Shown: one piece after another, positions 15,443-23,475 of the stretch | Layout of the letters: each line of letters starts with the position of its first letter | Numbering within the stretch: the first letter of the stretch is position 1 | Source of the DNA: JAABRU01 sp050180235 | GTDB lineage: Bacteria > Desulfobacterota > Desulfobacteria > Desulfobacterales > Desulfococcaceae | Direction: 5' to 3' | Assembly (NCBI GenBank): GCA_050180235.1 | Contig: JBFXEJ010000043.1 | Location: forward strand, 1 to 44,898 | DNA length: 44,898 nucleotides | The notes under the pieces: model-generated | The model's database searches: none | What the model was told of the DNA's origin: nothing | What the model saw: only the letters and a program-made list of their open reading frames with translations | Translations under genes and position numbers: made by a program

Positions 15443-18400
15443 TCAATTCAAAGCCTTTAAAATTTGTTTCAGACCATCTTCATAAGAAACAGCCAAATCA
15501 GCCCAGTGAAGATTTTGCAGGGTTTCATCAAGGGGTTTTGTGTCATCAATCCTTGCAGGGATAATAAAGGTTTCATTGTCAGGATATTCCTCCAGTATCT
15601 TCAATGCCGTTTTCTGTTCTTTCTGAACAAAACCTTTTTTGGTTACGGATTTAAAAGAAATCAGTAGCAGAAAATAATCACTGTCTTGGATAATTTGGGG
15701 AATGGTTTTTCTCCAGTTCTGCCCTGCTAACAAACTTTCCCTGTCCAGCCAGCATTCAATGTTTTTCAGCGTCAAATCATCATAAAGCCTTTTAGCTGTC
15801 CCATAATCTTCTGTGGCATAGCTGATAAAGACTTTCTTTTTCGGGTTATCCGGTTTTTCGGGAATTGGATTGATTTCAGGCATGACAGGAGAAATGACAT
15901 CATCAATCAGGCTCCTGACATTCACCATTTCATAACTGATTCCGCATTCCACTTCCTGCCGGTTTTTCTCGATTCGGCGTTTCAAATCTTTTAATTCGTA
16001 GAAATAAGGTTCTTCTTTTGTTTTACATTCATGGCAGTTGCACGGAATCAGTTTTTCCCATTTCATTTTTTCGTATTGGGCATTGATTTGGTCAAATTTT
16101 TCAGAGATAAGGGTCATAAAATCCCGTTTGTTTTTTCCGGCTATCCGGATGCGGATGAAACGGGCATCATAGGCTTCAATGATTTCCGCTTTGGTATTTT
16201 CCCGCTCCAGCACAACCCCGCGTTTCCATACAAGCCCGTGATTGCTGATGTAAGGGTGCATCTGCACAATGAACTGGGAGAGAATTCCCTTTGGCATAAA
16301 ATACTCGTATTTGTATTGCAGCAGCAGATTGTCATTTTTATTCCAGTCATATTCCGGCTGTGCAGGCGGAAGGCGTTCCGGAACAATGTATTTTCCGGAA
16401 CTGTCTGTTTCATAGCACAGGAAGAATTTCTGCATCAGGCGCAGCAGTTCACTGTGAACAAAGGCATACTGCTCCTCATGCCAAATGGTTTTGGCATCTT
16501 CCCTGCTGAAGCGTCCGCTGTTCTGATTGAGCAGGGGATGATCCAGAATTTTGTAAACCGCGTTGGTTGCCCAGTTGGGTTTCAGGAAAATGGTTTTTTG
16601 CAAAAGATCATCATCCTGAAAATGGAGAACCACACCAATATCATGGAAATACTGGCTGAGTACCATTGCATCCTGATGTTTTGCAATGCCGCTGTTTTTG
16701 CAGATGTTCAGATAGTCCTGCAGGGATATGAAATTGTGTTCCTCTTTTTCGAGGGCTTCCCTCACAGTTGTCCATCTGGCAGGAACCGGGCTGCCGATAT
16801 GGGGCAGTTGGGAAACATAATAGCGCACGGCCCGCTCCAGTCTGTTCAGCCGGGTTTTGTCAGATTCGGCAAAATCCACATCCAGCACTTCTTTGATATT
16901 TCCGAAACGGTTACGCATTGCCGGAAGATCCAGATTGCGCTTTCGCTGATATTTTTCATTCAGCACAATGAGCAGTGGACTGTCCGCGCCGAACATTTCC
17001 ACAATATGCAGCCAGTAATTGAAATCCGTGTCCTCATTACGGCTGTCGGCAACCAACGCATACAGGGAGCGTCTGGAAAGAAAAAAGCGGTGCGTGGCCT
17101 TGTAGATTTCCTGCCCCCCGAAATCCCAGAGGTTTATGCGGAAATTCCGGTTTTCCAGTTTCTCCGGGTGTCCGAATCCTCTGAAATCCTCTTTTTTCAG
17201 GGGAAAATAATACTGTTTTACCGCAATGCCTTTGGTGGTTTCCTCTTTTTCCGGCAGGGCACAGTCCGCATCATCCATCTTGCAGGCCATTGTGGTTTTG
17301 CCTGCGCCCGGCTCGCCCACAATCAGCAGTTTGGCTTCAAACAGGTAATCCTGTTGTTGTTCCTTTAACTGGGCAAAATAATTTCTGACGGCCTCTTTGC
17401 CCTGTTTCACAATTTCGGGGGGAGGGGTTTTCAGGGGATTGCTGAAAGCAATACTTTTATTTCCTTCAAGAAAAATCATTTTCCTATTGTCTTCAACCCA
17501 ATCGAATTTCATATTAAAATCAGTAATCCATGTTGGCAGTTCTTCTATAAGATTTTTGGTTAAATCTAATACGTTTAAATTAGATAAGTTTTTAAGTGGT
17601 AAAATAACGCTGATTTTATTAGAAAACAGATCCAATCTCTTCATATTTATCAGTCCGGACAGCGGGGAGAGATCGCTTATCTGATTTCCGGATAAATCCA
17701 ATTGACTCAGATTTGTCAGTCCGGACAGCGGGGAGAGATCGCTTATCTGATTACAGGATAAATCCAACTGACTTAAATTTGTCAGTCCGGACAGCGGGGA
17801 GAGATCGATTATCTTATTTAAGGATAAAGACAATTGACTCAGATTTGTCAGTCCGGACAGCGGGGAGAGATCGATTAGCTTATTAAATGATAAAGACAAT
17901 TGAATCAGATTTGTCAGTCCGGACAGCGGGGAGAGATCGCTTAGCTGATTTCCGGATAAATCCAACTGACTTAAATTTGTCAGTCCGGACAGCGGGGAGA
18001 GATCGCTTAGCTGATTTCCGGATAAATCCAACTGACTTAAATTTGTCAGTCCGGACAGCGGGGCGAGATCGCTTGGCTTATTAAAGGATAAAGACAATTG
18101 ACTCAGATTTGTCAGTCCGGACAGCGGGGAGAGATCGCTTAGATCATTACCGGATAACTCCAACTGACTCAGATTTGTCAGTCCGGACAGCGGGGAGAGA
18201 TCGATTATCTTATTTTCGTATAAAACCAATTGACTCAGATTTGTCAGTCCGGACAGCGGGGAGAGATCGCTTATCTTATTTTCGTATAAAACCAATTGAC
18301 TCAGATTTGTCAGGCCGGACAGCGGGGAGAGATCGCTTATCTTATTTTCGTATAAAACCAATTGACTCAGATTTGTCATGGCTTTGAGCAAGGAAATAAT

Positions 18401-18562
18401 TGGTTTGAAATTTTTGATGTTACAATAATATAAACCCAAGCCTGTCACCTGCCCACTTGGGTTTAAGATGTAGCCGTTGCTGTTCAATTTTTTTTCATCT
18501 AATTTCTCTAATTTTACGTTCAGTTCTTTTTCAAGTTGTCTGATAATATCAAGGTCTGACAT
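15443..18562 (-). CDS. LRR-Roc-COR-TIR (ROCO) protein
   Basis: A 1039-residue multidomain protein. Residues ~61-330 are 22-residue leucine-rich repeats, eleven of them nearly identical (GLTNLSQL...DLSPLS). A Roc GTPase follows, with P-loop VGEPGAGKTT near 412 and switch II WDFGGQE near 478. Then come a COR dimerisation region and, from about residue 908, a TIR domain: VFISYATED, CWLDRESLLAGQNW and the likely catalytic Glu in GFVQKEQ. Bacterial TIR domains commonly cleave NAD+, and LRR/Roc modules act as sensor and switch, so this looks like an immune-type NADase. Defence activity has not been shown for this protein. AGGAG precedes the ATG. No partner gene is adjacent. Confidence 0.9.
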   Translation of the reverse strand: MSDLDIIRQLEKELNVKLEKLDEKKLNSNGYILNPSGQVTGLGLYYCNIKNFKPIISLLKAMTNLSQLVLYENKISDLSPLSGLTNLSQLVLYENKISDLSPLSGLTNLSQLVLYENKIIDLSPLSGLTNLSQLELSGNDLSDLSPLSGLTNLSQLSLSFNKPSDLAPLSGLTNLSQLDLSGNQLSDLSPLSGLTNLSQLDLSGNQLSDLSPLSGLTNLIQLSLSFNKLIDLSPLSGLTNLSQLSLSLNKIIDLSPLSGLTNLSQLDLSCNQISDLSPLSGLTNLSQLDLSGNQISDLSPLSGLINMKRLDLFSNKISVILPLKNLSNLNVLDLTKNLIEELPTWITDFNMKFDWVEDNRKMIFLEGNKSIAFSNPLKTPPPEIVKQGKEAVRNYFAQLKEQQQDYLFEAKLLIVGEPGAGKTTMACKMDDADCALPEKEETTKGIAVKQYYFPLKKEDFRGFGHPEKLENRNFRINLWDFGGQEIYKATHRFFLSRRSLYALVADSRNEDTDFNYWLHIVEMFGADSPLLIVLNEKYQRKRNLDLPAMRNRFGNIKEVLDVDFAESDKTRLNRLERAVRYYVSQLPHIGSPVPARWTTVREALEKEEHNFISLQDYLNICKNSGIAKHQDAMVLSQYFHDIGVVLHFQDDDLLQKTIFLKPNWATNAVYKILDHPLLNQNSGRFSREDAKTIWHEEQYAFVHSELLRLMQKFFLCYETDSSGKYIVPERLPPAQPEYDWNKNDNLLLQYKYEYFMPKGILSQFIVQMHPYISNHGLVWKRGVVLERENTKAEIIEAYDARFIRIRIAGKNKRDFMTLISEKFDQINAQYEKMKWEKLIPCNCHECKTKEEPYFYELKDLKRRIEKNRQEVECGISYEMVNVRSLIDDVISPVMPEINPIPEKPDNPKKKVFISYATEDYGTAKRLYDDLTLKNIECWLDRESLLAGQNWRKTIPQIIQDSDYFLLLISFKSVTKKGFVQKEQKTALKILEEYPDNETFIIPARIDDTKPLDETLQNLHWADLAVSYEDGLKQILKALN
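17640..18380. repeat. 66-bp tandem repeats encoding the LRR array
   Basis: About eleven direct 66-bp units each contain the invariant core TTTGTCAGTCCGGACAGCGG. They vary mainly in the 8-10 codons for the exposed LRR face. Such near-identity at DNA level implies recent expansion or gene conversion. Confidence 0.9.
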
Positions 18563-18593
18563 GGTGTTATTGCTCCTGTGGCTGTTGCTGTTT

Positions 18594-18711
18594 GCGCCCG
18601 GAAGTTCTCCCGGAAATAAATTTCCGGGCTATTCATGTACAGTTCCGATTGGACTTTATCATGTCCCGGAGGGACATTCCATAATAGCCCGGAGATTCAT
18701 CTCCGGGCGCA
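18594..18711. repeat. CCCGGAAATAAATTTCCGGG palindromic repeat
   Basis: Upstream of the ROCO gene, a block with CCGGAAATAAATTTCCGG and GCCCGGAGATTCATCTCCGG palindromes also occurs at 20360-20600. Non-coding and not part of the ribosome-binding site. Confidence 0.7.
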
Positions 18712-18800
18712 ATTGCTGATATATTTTGCGTCATTCATATCAAAGCCGGATGAACCCGGCTGTTATCGTTCTCTCGGATATTTATTTCAAAACTGTTCAT

Positions 18801-19289
18801 TCATTCACCGGCCAGTTGCAATGCAGAGTGAATCAGACTGTCTGAAATTCTGAAACCGTTATGAACGAGTTGGAAGAGCAACGGGGCTGCTTCCCCGATT
18901 TTCTGCTCTTTTTTTGCAAGCACGATGATTCCCACAGTTCCGATCACTCTGATATTCAGAGATGATGCACAGTTTCTTGCAGCACGGTCATCCAATATCA
19001 CAGTATAATCGGAACTCCCGTATGCCCGGTTTATCACTTCGGTTTCACCTTTGCCAAGATCCCAGACACTGATTACCGGGCTTATGTTTCCGGTATTCCG
19101 TACATATTTCATTCCGTGCGAATTCAGCCATAATTTTGCCGAATCATCAGCCGCCCCTGCATTGATTTCATCCGAAACCCCGGAAGGAATGACAATTTCA
19201 TCACATAATTCTTCCAGAAGATATATCCTTCCGATTTCACAAAGCGATATGATCGGGGATGTGTTGACCACCCATTTCCTTTCAGGCAT
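18801..19289 (-). CDS. PIN-domain toxin (DUF3368 family)
   Basis: A 162-residue PIN-fold ribonuclease-like toxin. Acidic residues of the fold are in VVNTSPIISL (Asp replaced by Asn in the first position, as common in DUF3368), GKGETEVI and ILDDRAAR. The ATG at 19289 overlaps the antitoxin stop by 8 bases (ATGCCTGA), the usual antitoxin-toxin coupling. The target RNA is unknown. The gene is complete and the motifs intact, so it is probably functional. Confidence 0.85.
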   Translation of the reverse strand: MPERKWVVNTSPIISLCEIGRIYLLEELCDEIVIPSGVSDEINAGAADDSAKLWLNSHGMKYVRNTGNISPVISVWDLGKGETEVINRAYGSSDYTVILDDRAARNCASSLNIRVIGTVGIIVLAKKEQKIGEAAPLLFQLVHNGFRISDSLIHSALQLAGE

Positions 19290-19536
19290 CGGCAATTTCC
19301 TTTTCCAGTTCATCCGATGTGACCTGAAACGGGGATACATGGAAACGGTTCAGGACATCCAGAAACGCCTTTCTGCTGATTCCGCTGATTTCCGATGCTT
19401 TGGACTGGGAAACAATCCCCATTTCATACCATTTCACCACAGCAGCCAGCTTCATTTCCTGAACAAAATCATCCGGTCTCATTTTCAGTACCGAAAAAGC
19501 ATCATCCGGCAGTTGAATTGTAAGATTCACAGCCAT
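19282..19536 (-). CDS. UPF0175-family antitoxin
   Basis: An 84-residue protein with N-terminal strand NLTIQLPDDAF and a helix-turn-helix segment SQSKASEISGISRKAFLDVL, typical of UPF0175 antitoxins that pair with DUF3368 PIN toxins. It comes first in the pair, after GAAAGGAACC. It likely neutralises the toxin and represses the operon. Confidence 0.85.
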   Translation of the reverse strand: MAVNLTIQLPDDAFSVLKMRPDDFVQEMKLAAVVKWYEMGIVSQSKASEISGISRKAFLDVLNRFHVSPFQVTSDELEKEIADA

Positions 19537-19559
19537 AACAGGTTCCTTTCATGCTGAAG

Positions 19560-19800
19560 GTAATAAGCTGTTTTCCTGTTTCTATCTGTCCCGCCCGGAA
19601 ATTCATCTCCGGGCGCAGACAATTACAGTCCCAATTCTTTTTTCAAATCCTCATGCTTCATCTATTTTCTGTTGCTTTTTTTGACTTTTATCGCTGATTC
19701 ATAATCTTTCCGGTCATTGATCAATTTCCGGAATGCCTGAATTATATTTTTAAAAATCCTAATCAAATCAAAATCCTTACATACCAATATTGCTGTCCGG
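19560..19800 (-). other. Gene-poor stretch with possible gene remnants
   Basis: Minus-strand frames here read short basic fragments (AFRKLINDRKDYESAIK, then a separate MKHEDLKKELGL) broken by a stop and by a palindromic repeat (CGCCCGGAAATTCATCTCCG). This may be the decayed tail of another toxin-antitoxin gene. I cannot identify it. Confidence 0.3.
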
Positions 19801-19807
19801 CAGAGAT

Positions 19808-20056
19808 TTACCACTCATTTCGTACCTCTCTCTCCCATTGCAAAGGATCAATATTTTCATAAGGTTTTACATCCTTATATTCTTTGATCAGTCTGCGCAG
19901 CCGTGTTTTCGCAGATTTGATATTTTTATCACCTCTGTCCGGCAGTGATGAAATATCCAATCCCTCACGAACAGATGTCAATATGGATTCCATCAGAGCA
20001 ATGCGATCTCCAATGGGAAGGCTTTTGACTTCATGTAAGAGTTCCGCTCTAATCAT
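19808..20056 (-). CDS. Small addiction-module-like protein
   Basis: An 82-residue soluble protein with a helical start (ELLHEVKSLPIGDRIALMESIL) resembling short addiction-module antitoxin components that begin with a similar leucine-rich helix. A basic middle and WEREVRNEW tail follow. The ATG at 20056 has GGAGAG upstream; the TTG five codons earlier is less likely. No toxin is adjacent downstream, so it is an orphan or part of the decayed remnant. Confidence 0.55.
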   Translation of the reverse strand: MIRAELLHEVKSLPIGDRIALMESILTSVREGLDISSLPDRGDKNIKSAKTRLRRLIKEYKDVKPYENIDPLQWEREVRNEW

Positions 20057-20115
20057 AAATTCTCTCCTCAAATATTGTCAGTTTCTTTGAATATTATACA
20101 AGATTCTTGGCAGAG

Positions 20116-20240
20116 TTTATAAAAATGTTTTAAGTAATAGCCACGAATAACACGAATCTGCACGAATGCACAAGCCATAATTCGTGTCATTCGTGCAATT
20201 CGTGGCTGTACCATCAAATCTTCTGAGTAATGGTATATAT
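20116..20240. repeat. ATTCGTG dispersed repeat, copy 1
   Basis: ACACGAATCTGCACGAATGC paired with ATTCGTGTCATTCGTG forms an imperfect hairpin and is followed by TTCTGAGTAATGGTATAT. Nearly the same sequence is at 39830-39940. Confidence 0.65.
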
Positions 20241-20359
20241 CAGATGAATATCCTCAATTCTCAGCGTTTGCATAACTTCCTTTCCTTTCTTCCGATATAC
20301 GGCCATTTTCATTGTCTGTGTCATTCGCGCGCAATCCGGAATTCCGGACGCCCTATTCA

Positions 20360-20600
20360 TGTTCCGGTTCGCCCGGAAATAAATTTCCGGGCTATTCATG
20401 TTCCCGGTTCGCCCGGAAATAAATTTCCGGGCTATTCATGTTCCCGGTTCGCCCGGAAATAAATTTCCGGGCTATTCATGTTCCCGGTTCGCCCGGAAAT
20501 AAATTTCCGGGCTATTCATGTACCGTTCCGATTGGACTTTATTATGTCCCGGAGGGATATTCCATAATAGCCCGGAGATGAATCTCCGGGCCGGGAGAAA
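20360..20600. repeat. Four tandem 40-bp palindromic units
   Basis: The unit GTTCGCCCGGAAATAAATTT continuing to GGGCTATTCATGTTCCC repeats four times (the first copy lacks one C), to 20520. Each unit holds the palindrome CCCGGAAATAAATTTCCGGG. A different palindrome (GCCCGGAGATGAATCTCCGG) ends the block. There are no unique spacers, so this is not a CRISPR array. Confidence 0.85.
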
Positions 20601-20638
20601 GCGGATGTCATTTTCATTTCCGGCGTGTCCATTGTCTT

Positions 20639-20745
20639 ATAGGTGATTTCTGAAAATAAATATCCCGGTTCAGTTCACAGGCAAAAGTCAAAAGCTGGAA
20701 GCTTTTGATACTTTTCCGGTATATTCTTTTCCGGAAATCACCTTA
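20639..20745. mobile_element. MITE family A, copy 4
   Basis: Ends TAGGTGATTTCTG and CCGGAAATCACCTTA with the standard interior and AAGCTGGAAGCTT hairpin; 107 bp, non-coding. Confidence 0.75.
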
Positions 20746-20815
20746 GTGTCATTCCGGCGTAAGCCGTAATTCCGGCATGTTCCGGATACCGATTTTCATC
20801 TGTATGACGGCAGTG

Positions 20816-20935
20816 TAATACCAAATCGTTTTCAAAATTCGGGGAATGCCTCTTTTTTTTAACCACGAAAGACACGGACAGCACGAAAAAAACAGAATTT
20901 GGTATGCCCATGTTTTGAAAGCGAATTGGTATAAG
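20816..20935. mobile_element. MITE family D-like, copy 2
   Basis: TAATACCAAATCG...TTTCAAAA on the left and TTTTGAAAGCGAATTGGTAT on the right are inverted. The interior carries AACCACGAAAGACACG. No gene. Confidence 0.6.
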
Positions 20936-21099
20936 GTAAGAGTATAATTCAGAACGTCCTGATTCCGGAATCTTTCCATATCTCAAAAGCTCCGGATTCT
21001 GATGGAATATAACTAAATGTCTTTATAATAAATTAGGCATGAATATGTCAACAGAAAAACAAAATCCTGTTTTTCCCCTGAATGTGAAAAAACCGGATA

Positions 21100-21218
21100 T
21101 TTACATATGTAAAGTCATACTCATTTACAGATGAAAATTTCCGGAAGGTTTACATTTCATTATTTATTTATATATTCAGATAATTGCGAAAATAAAACAG
21201 ACTGGCATGAGATTTGCT
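21100..21218 (+). promoter_or_regulatory. Sigma54 promoter with upstream operator palindromes
   Basis: TGGCATGAGATTTGCT (21203-21218) matches the -24/-12 sigma54 consensus, with GG and GC 12 bases apart. Upstream are a perfect palindrome TTTACATATGTAAA (21100-21113), a degenerate copy TTTACAGATGAAAA (21124-21137) and a half-site TTTACA near 21150. Their distances of ~80-130 bp from the expected start suit enhancer sites. The same palindrome precedes the sigma54 activator gene at 13 kb. Confidence 0.75.
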
Positions 21219-21372
21219 TAGACAGAATCAGACAGAAAAGGATTACAAAATCAGAGTAAGGGACTGTATCAAGATAAGCTGTTATAAATCCTAAGGGTTT
21301 TCAGAGTATTTTGCTGCAATCCCTGAATCAGTTCAAATCAAAATCAGTTCAAATCAAAAAAGGAGAAAAAAC

Positions 21373-21627
21373 ATGAGTAATGAAGAATTGAGCAGCATTA
21401 AAGCGGCAAACACTGTGGATGCAAGGGGAAGTGCCTGTCCCGGCCCGCTTCTGGAAGCCAAAAAAGGAATCGGCAAAGTCAAAGTGGGTGAGGTGCTGGA
21501 AATTTTTTCCAATGATCCCGGAACCAAAACCGATATTCCGGCATGGGCCAAAAAGGTCGGGCATGAATATCTGGGCGTAACCGGTGCAGACGGATATGAC
21601 AAACTCTATGTGCGCAGGAAAAAATAA
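21373..21627 (+). CDS. tusA: TusA-family sulfur carrier
   Basis: An 84-residue TusA/SirA protein with the intact motif ARGSACPGPLLEAKK; Cys22 is the expected persulfide carrier. The ATG follows AGGAGAAAAAAC. It is the first gene of the sigma54-driven operon with Mvh/Hdr-like and DsrE genes. It probably delivers sulfane sulfur to the DsrE protein and the Hdr-like complex. The direction of flow (oxidation, reduction or biosynthesis) cannot be told from sequence. Confidence 0.9.
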   Translation: MSNEELSSIKAANTVDARGSACPGPLLEAKKGIGKVKVGEVLEIFSNDPGTKTDIPAWAKKVGHEYLGVTGADGYDKLYVRRKK

Positions 21628-21648
21628 TCTGTACGGAGCTGCAATGCC

Positions 21649-22068
21649 ATGGAAAGTGAAACCATTTCCCACAAAGGAAAAATTCTGATTCTGGCCACAG
21701 AAACCTGTGCCTATCCGGGCGCAGATTCTGTGGGACAGTCCCATTCAGGATACCCGTCAAACACTTTTATTATGAGAGTGCGCGCTCCGGTGCTTTTCCC
21801 TGAACGCTTTTACATGGACTGTTTCAGAAAAGGAATCAGCGGAATCATCATTATGTCCTGCGGTGAGGAATGTCCTTATGATGGGGCTTACAAGGCACTG
21901 GCCCGGCGTGTGGATCGGGTTTATCAGATGATGAAAGCCGCTGATATGGACATCCGGAGGCTGAGACTGACTGCAATCTGCACAGTCTGCAACCGGGCAT
22001 TTTTAAAAGAAATCAACCAGATGAATGATGTGATTACCGAGCTGGGGCCGCCTGTTTTTGCACAGTGA
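21649..22068 (+). CDS. mvhD: MvhD-like iron-sulfur subunit, degenerate cysteines
   Basis: A 139-residue protein of the MvhD/FlpD family (hydrogenase iron-sulfur subunit), which passes electrons to HdrA. It has ETCAYPGADS (C20), SCGEECPYDG (C71, C75) and a late CTVC pair (C111, C114). The usual N-terminal CxxC and the second conserved Cys (near residue 46, where R-A-P is found) are missing. The [2Fe-2S] ligand set therefore differs from the standard one, which may mean an altered or absent cluster. No hydrogenase subunits follow, so its electron donor must be encoded elsewhere or be another dehydrogenase. An ATG at 21649 lies 21 bp after tusA. Confidence 0.8.
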   Translation: MESETISHKGKILILATETCAYPGADSVGQSHSGYPSNTFIMRVRAPVLFPERFYMDCFRKGISGIIIMSCGEECPYDGAYKALARRVDRVYQMMKAADMDIRRLRLTAICTVCNRAFLKEINQMNDVITELGPPVFAQ

Positions 22069-22149
22069 GCCCCGGATTATGGTCGGCAGTCCGGGCTGTG
22101 AGCCGTTTCACCGGCACAGACCCCTTTGACCGACAGTTGAGGAGAAATT

Positions 22150-23457
22150 ATGAATTCCATCCGGACCGCGATATTTGACGTTATGGTAGTCGGCGGCGGC
22201 ATTGCCGGACTGCAGACCGCACTGGATCTGGCTGCCCGGAGTTACCGCGTCGCCATCGTGGAAAAAGGTGCATCCATCGGCGGGAAAATGATCCGGCTTT
22301 CCAAAGTGTTTCCCACTCTGGACTGTGCCAGTTGCATTACAACCCCGAAAATGGCGGCCGCGGCACATCATGAGAATATCACCCTGTTCACCTGCTGCGA
22401 TGTCAAATCAATAGACAGAGAAAGCGGGAAGCTGAAGGCCCGCATCACCCAGCGGCCCAGATATGTGGATGCTGACAAGTGTATCGGATGCAGGAAATGC
22501 GAATACCAGTGCCCGGTTCTGGTGCCGGATGCGGAACAGGGCGGATTTTCCGCACGGAAAGCCATCAGCATTCCCTTTTCCAATGCCATTCCCCAGACTG
22601 CGGTTCTGGATGCGGAAAACTGTATGCTGTGCGGCAAATGTGAAAAAATCTGCCCTACGCAGGCAATTGATTATTTTCAGGAACCGTCGGATATTCTTCT
22701 TGAGGCAAAAACTGCGGTTCTGGCAACCGGATATGAAATGACATCTCTGGCAGACAAACCCCAGTATGGAATGGGAAAAATTCCTAATGTCATTGACGCG
22801 CTTCAGATGGAGCGGCTTCTGGCTCCGCACGGGCCCTATAACCGGGTGCTGCGTCCCTCGGACGGAAAAGAGCCTGATTCCATTGCCTATATCCAATGCG
22901 CGGGATCACGGGATCAGAGCATGGGGGTTTCCTACTGTTCCCGGTTCTGCTGTATGTATGCCATCAAGCAGGCCATGCTCCTGTCCGGGTCTCTGCCCCT
23001 GGCGGAAATCCGTATTTATTACATGGATATCCGGGCATTTGGAAAAGGCTATGAACAGTTTTACCAGAATGCCAAAGCTATGGGCATTGAATTTGTCAAG
23101 GCCAAAGTGGCACGGATGGCACAGGGGGAAGGCGGCAGTGTCACTGTTCAGTATGAGGATCAGAATGGGGAAGGCATGGTTACGATGAATCATGATCTGG
23201 TGGTGCTGTCCCTGGGAGTGGTTCCGGCATGGAATCCCAAAGGCATCTGTCAGGTTTCTGCTGCTTCAGACTGTTTCATCCGCCAGACTGCGCCCAAAAT
23301 TTCGCCTACGCTGACAGATATGAAAGGGGTTTTTGCCGCGGGAGCAGCGACAGGGCCCAAAGATATTGTGGACACAATAACAGAGGCTGGGGCGGCTGCG
23401 ATGGAAGCATCCAAATATCTGCGGTCTTTGGATCAGTCACTTAAAGTCCTTGCATAG
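22150..23457 (+). CDS. hdrA: HdrA-like FAD iron-sulfur protein 1
   Basis: 435 residues with an N-terminal FAD-binding motif VVGGGIAGLQTALDLA. The HdrA-specific segment FPTLDCASCITTPKM supplies Cys to a cluster near the flavin. Two [4Fe-4S] ferredoxin motifs follow (CIGCRKCEYQCP and CMLCGKCEKICP), then C-terminal flavoprotein strands with VFAAGAATGPKDI. The overall plan resembles QmoA/HdrA of sulfate reducers. A GAGGAGAAA site precedes the ATG. It is in an operon between mvhD and a second hdrA, consistent with a heterodimeric flavin core for electron bifurcation or confurcation. The mechanism is inferred from the family. Confidence 0.9.
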   Translation: MNSIRTAIFDVMVVGGGIAGLQTALDLAARSYRVAIVEKGASIGGKMIRLSKVFPTLDCASCITTPKMAAAAHHENITLFTCCDVKSIDRESGKLKARITQRPRYVDADKCIGCRKCEYQCPVLVPDAEQGGFSARKAISIPFSNAIPQTAVLDAENCMLCGKCEKICPTQAIDYFQEPSDILLEAKTAVLATGYEMTSLADKPQYGMGKIPNVIDALQMERLLAPHGPYNRVLRPSDGKEPDSIAYIQCAGSRDQSMGVSYCSRFCCMYAIKQAMLLSGSLPLAEIRIYYMDIRAFGKGYEQFYQNAKAMGIEFVKAKVARMAQGEGGSVTVQYEDQNGEGMVTMNHDLVVLSLGVVPAWNPKGICQVSAASDCFIRQTAPKISPTLTDMKGVFAAGAATGPKDIVDTITEAGAAAMEASKYLRSLDQSLKVLA

Positions 23458-23475
23458 GCAGGAGAATCGCCAATT

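Noticed and set aside
16031..17368. Long plus-strand open frame antisense to the ROCO gene
   Set aside because: Same strand-shadow effect; the opposite strand has clear GTPase and TIR motifs.
17640..18380. CRISPR-like regular repeats of 66 bp
   Set aside because: They are in frame, encode leucine-rich repeats of the ROCO protein and have no unique spacers.
20360..20520. Short regularly spaced repeats that could be a CRISPR array
   Set aside because: Units are contiguous with no spacers and no cas genes are nearby; they are tandem palindromes.
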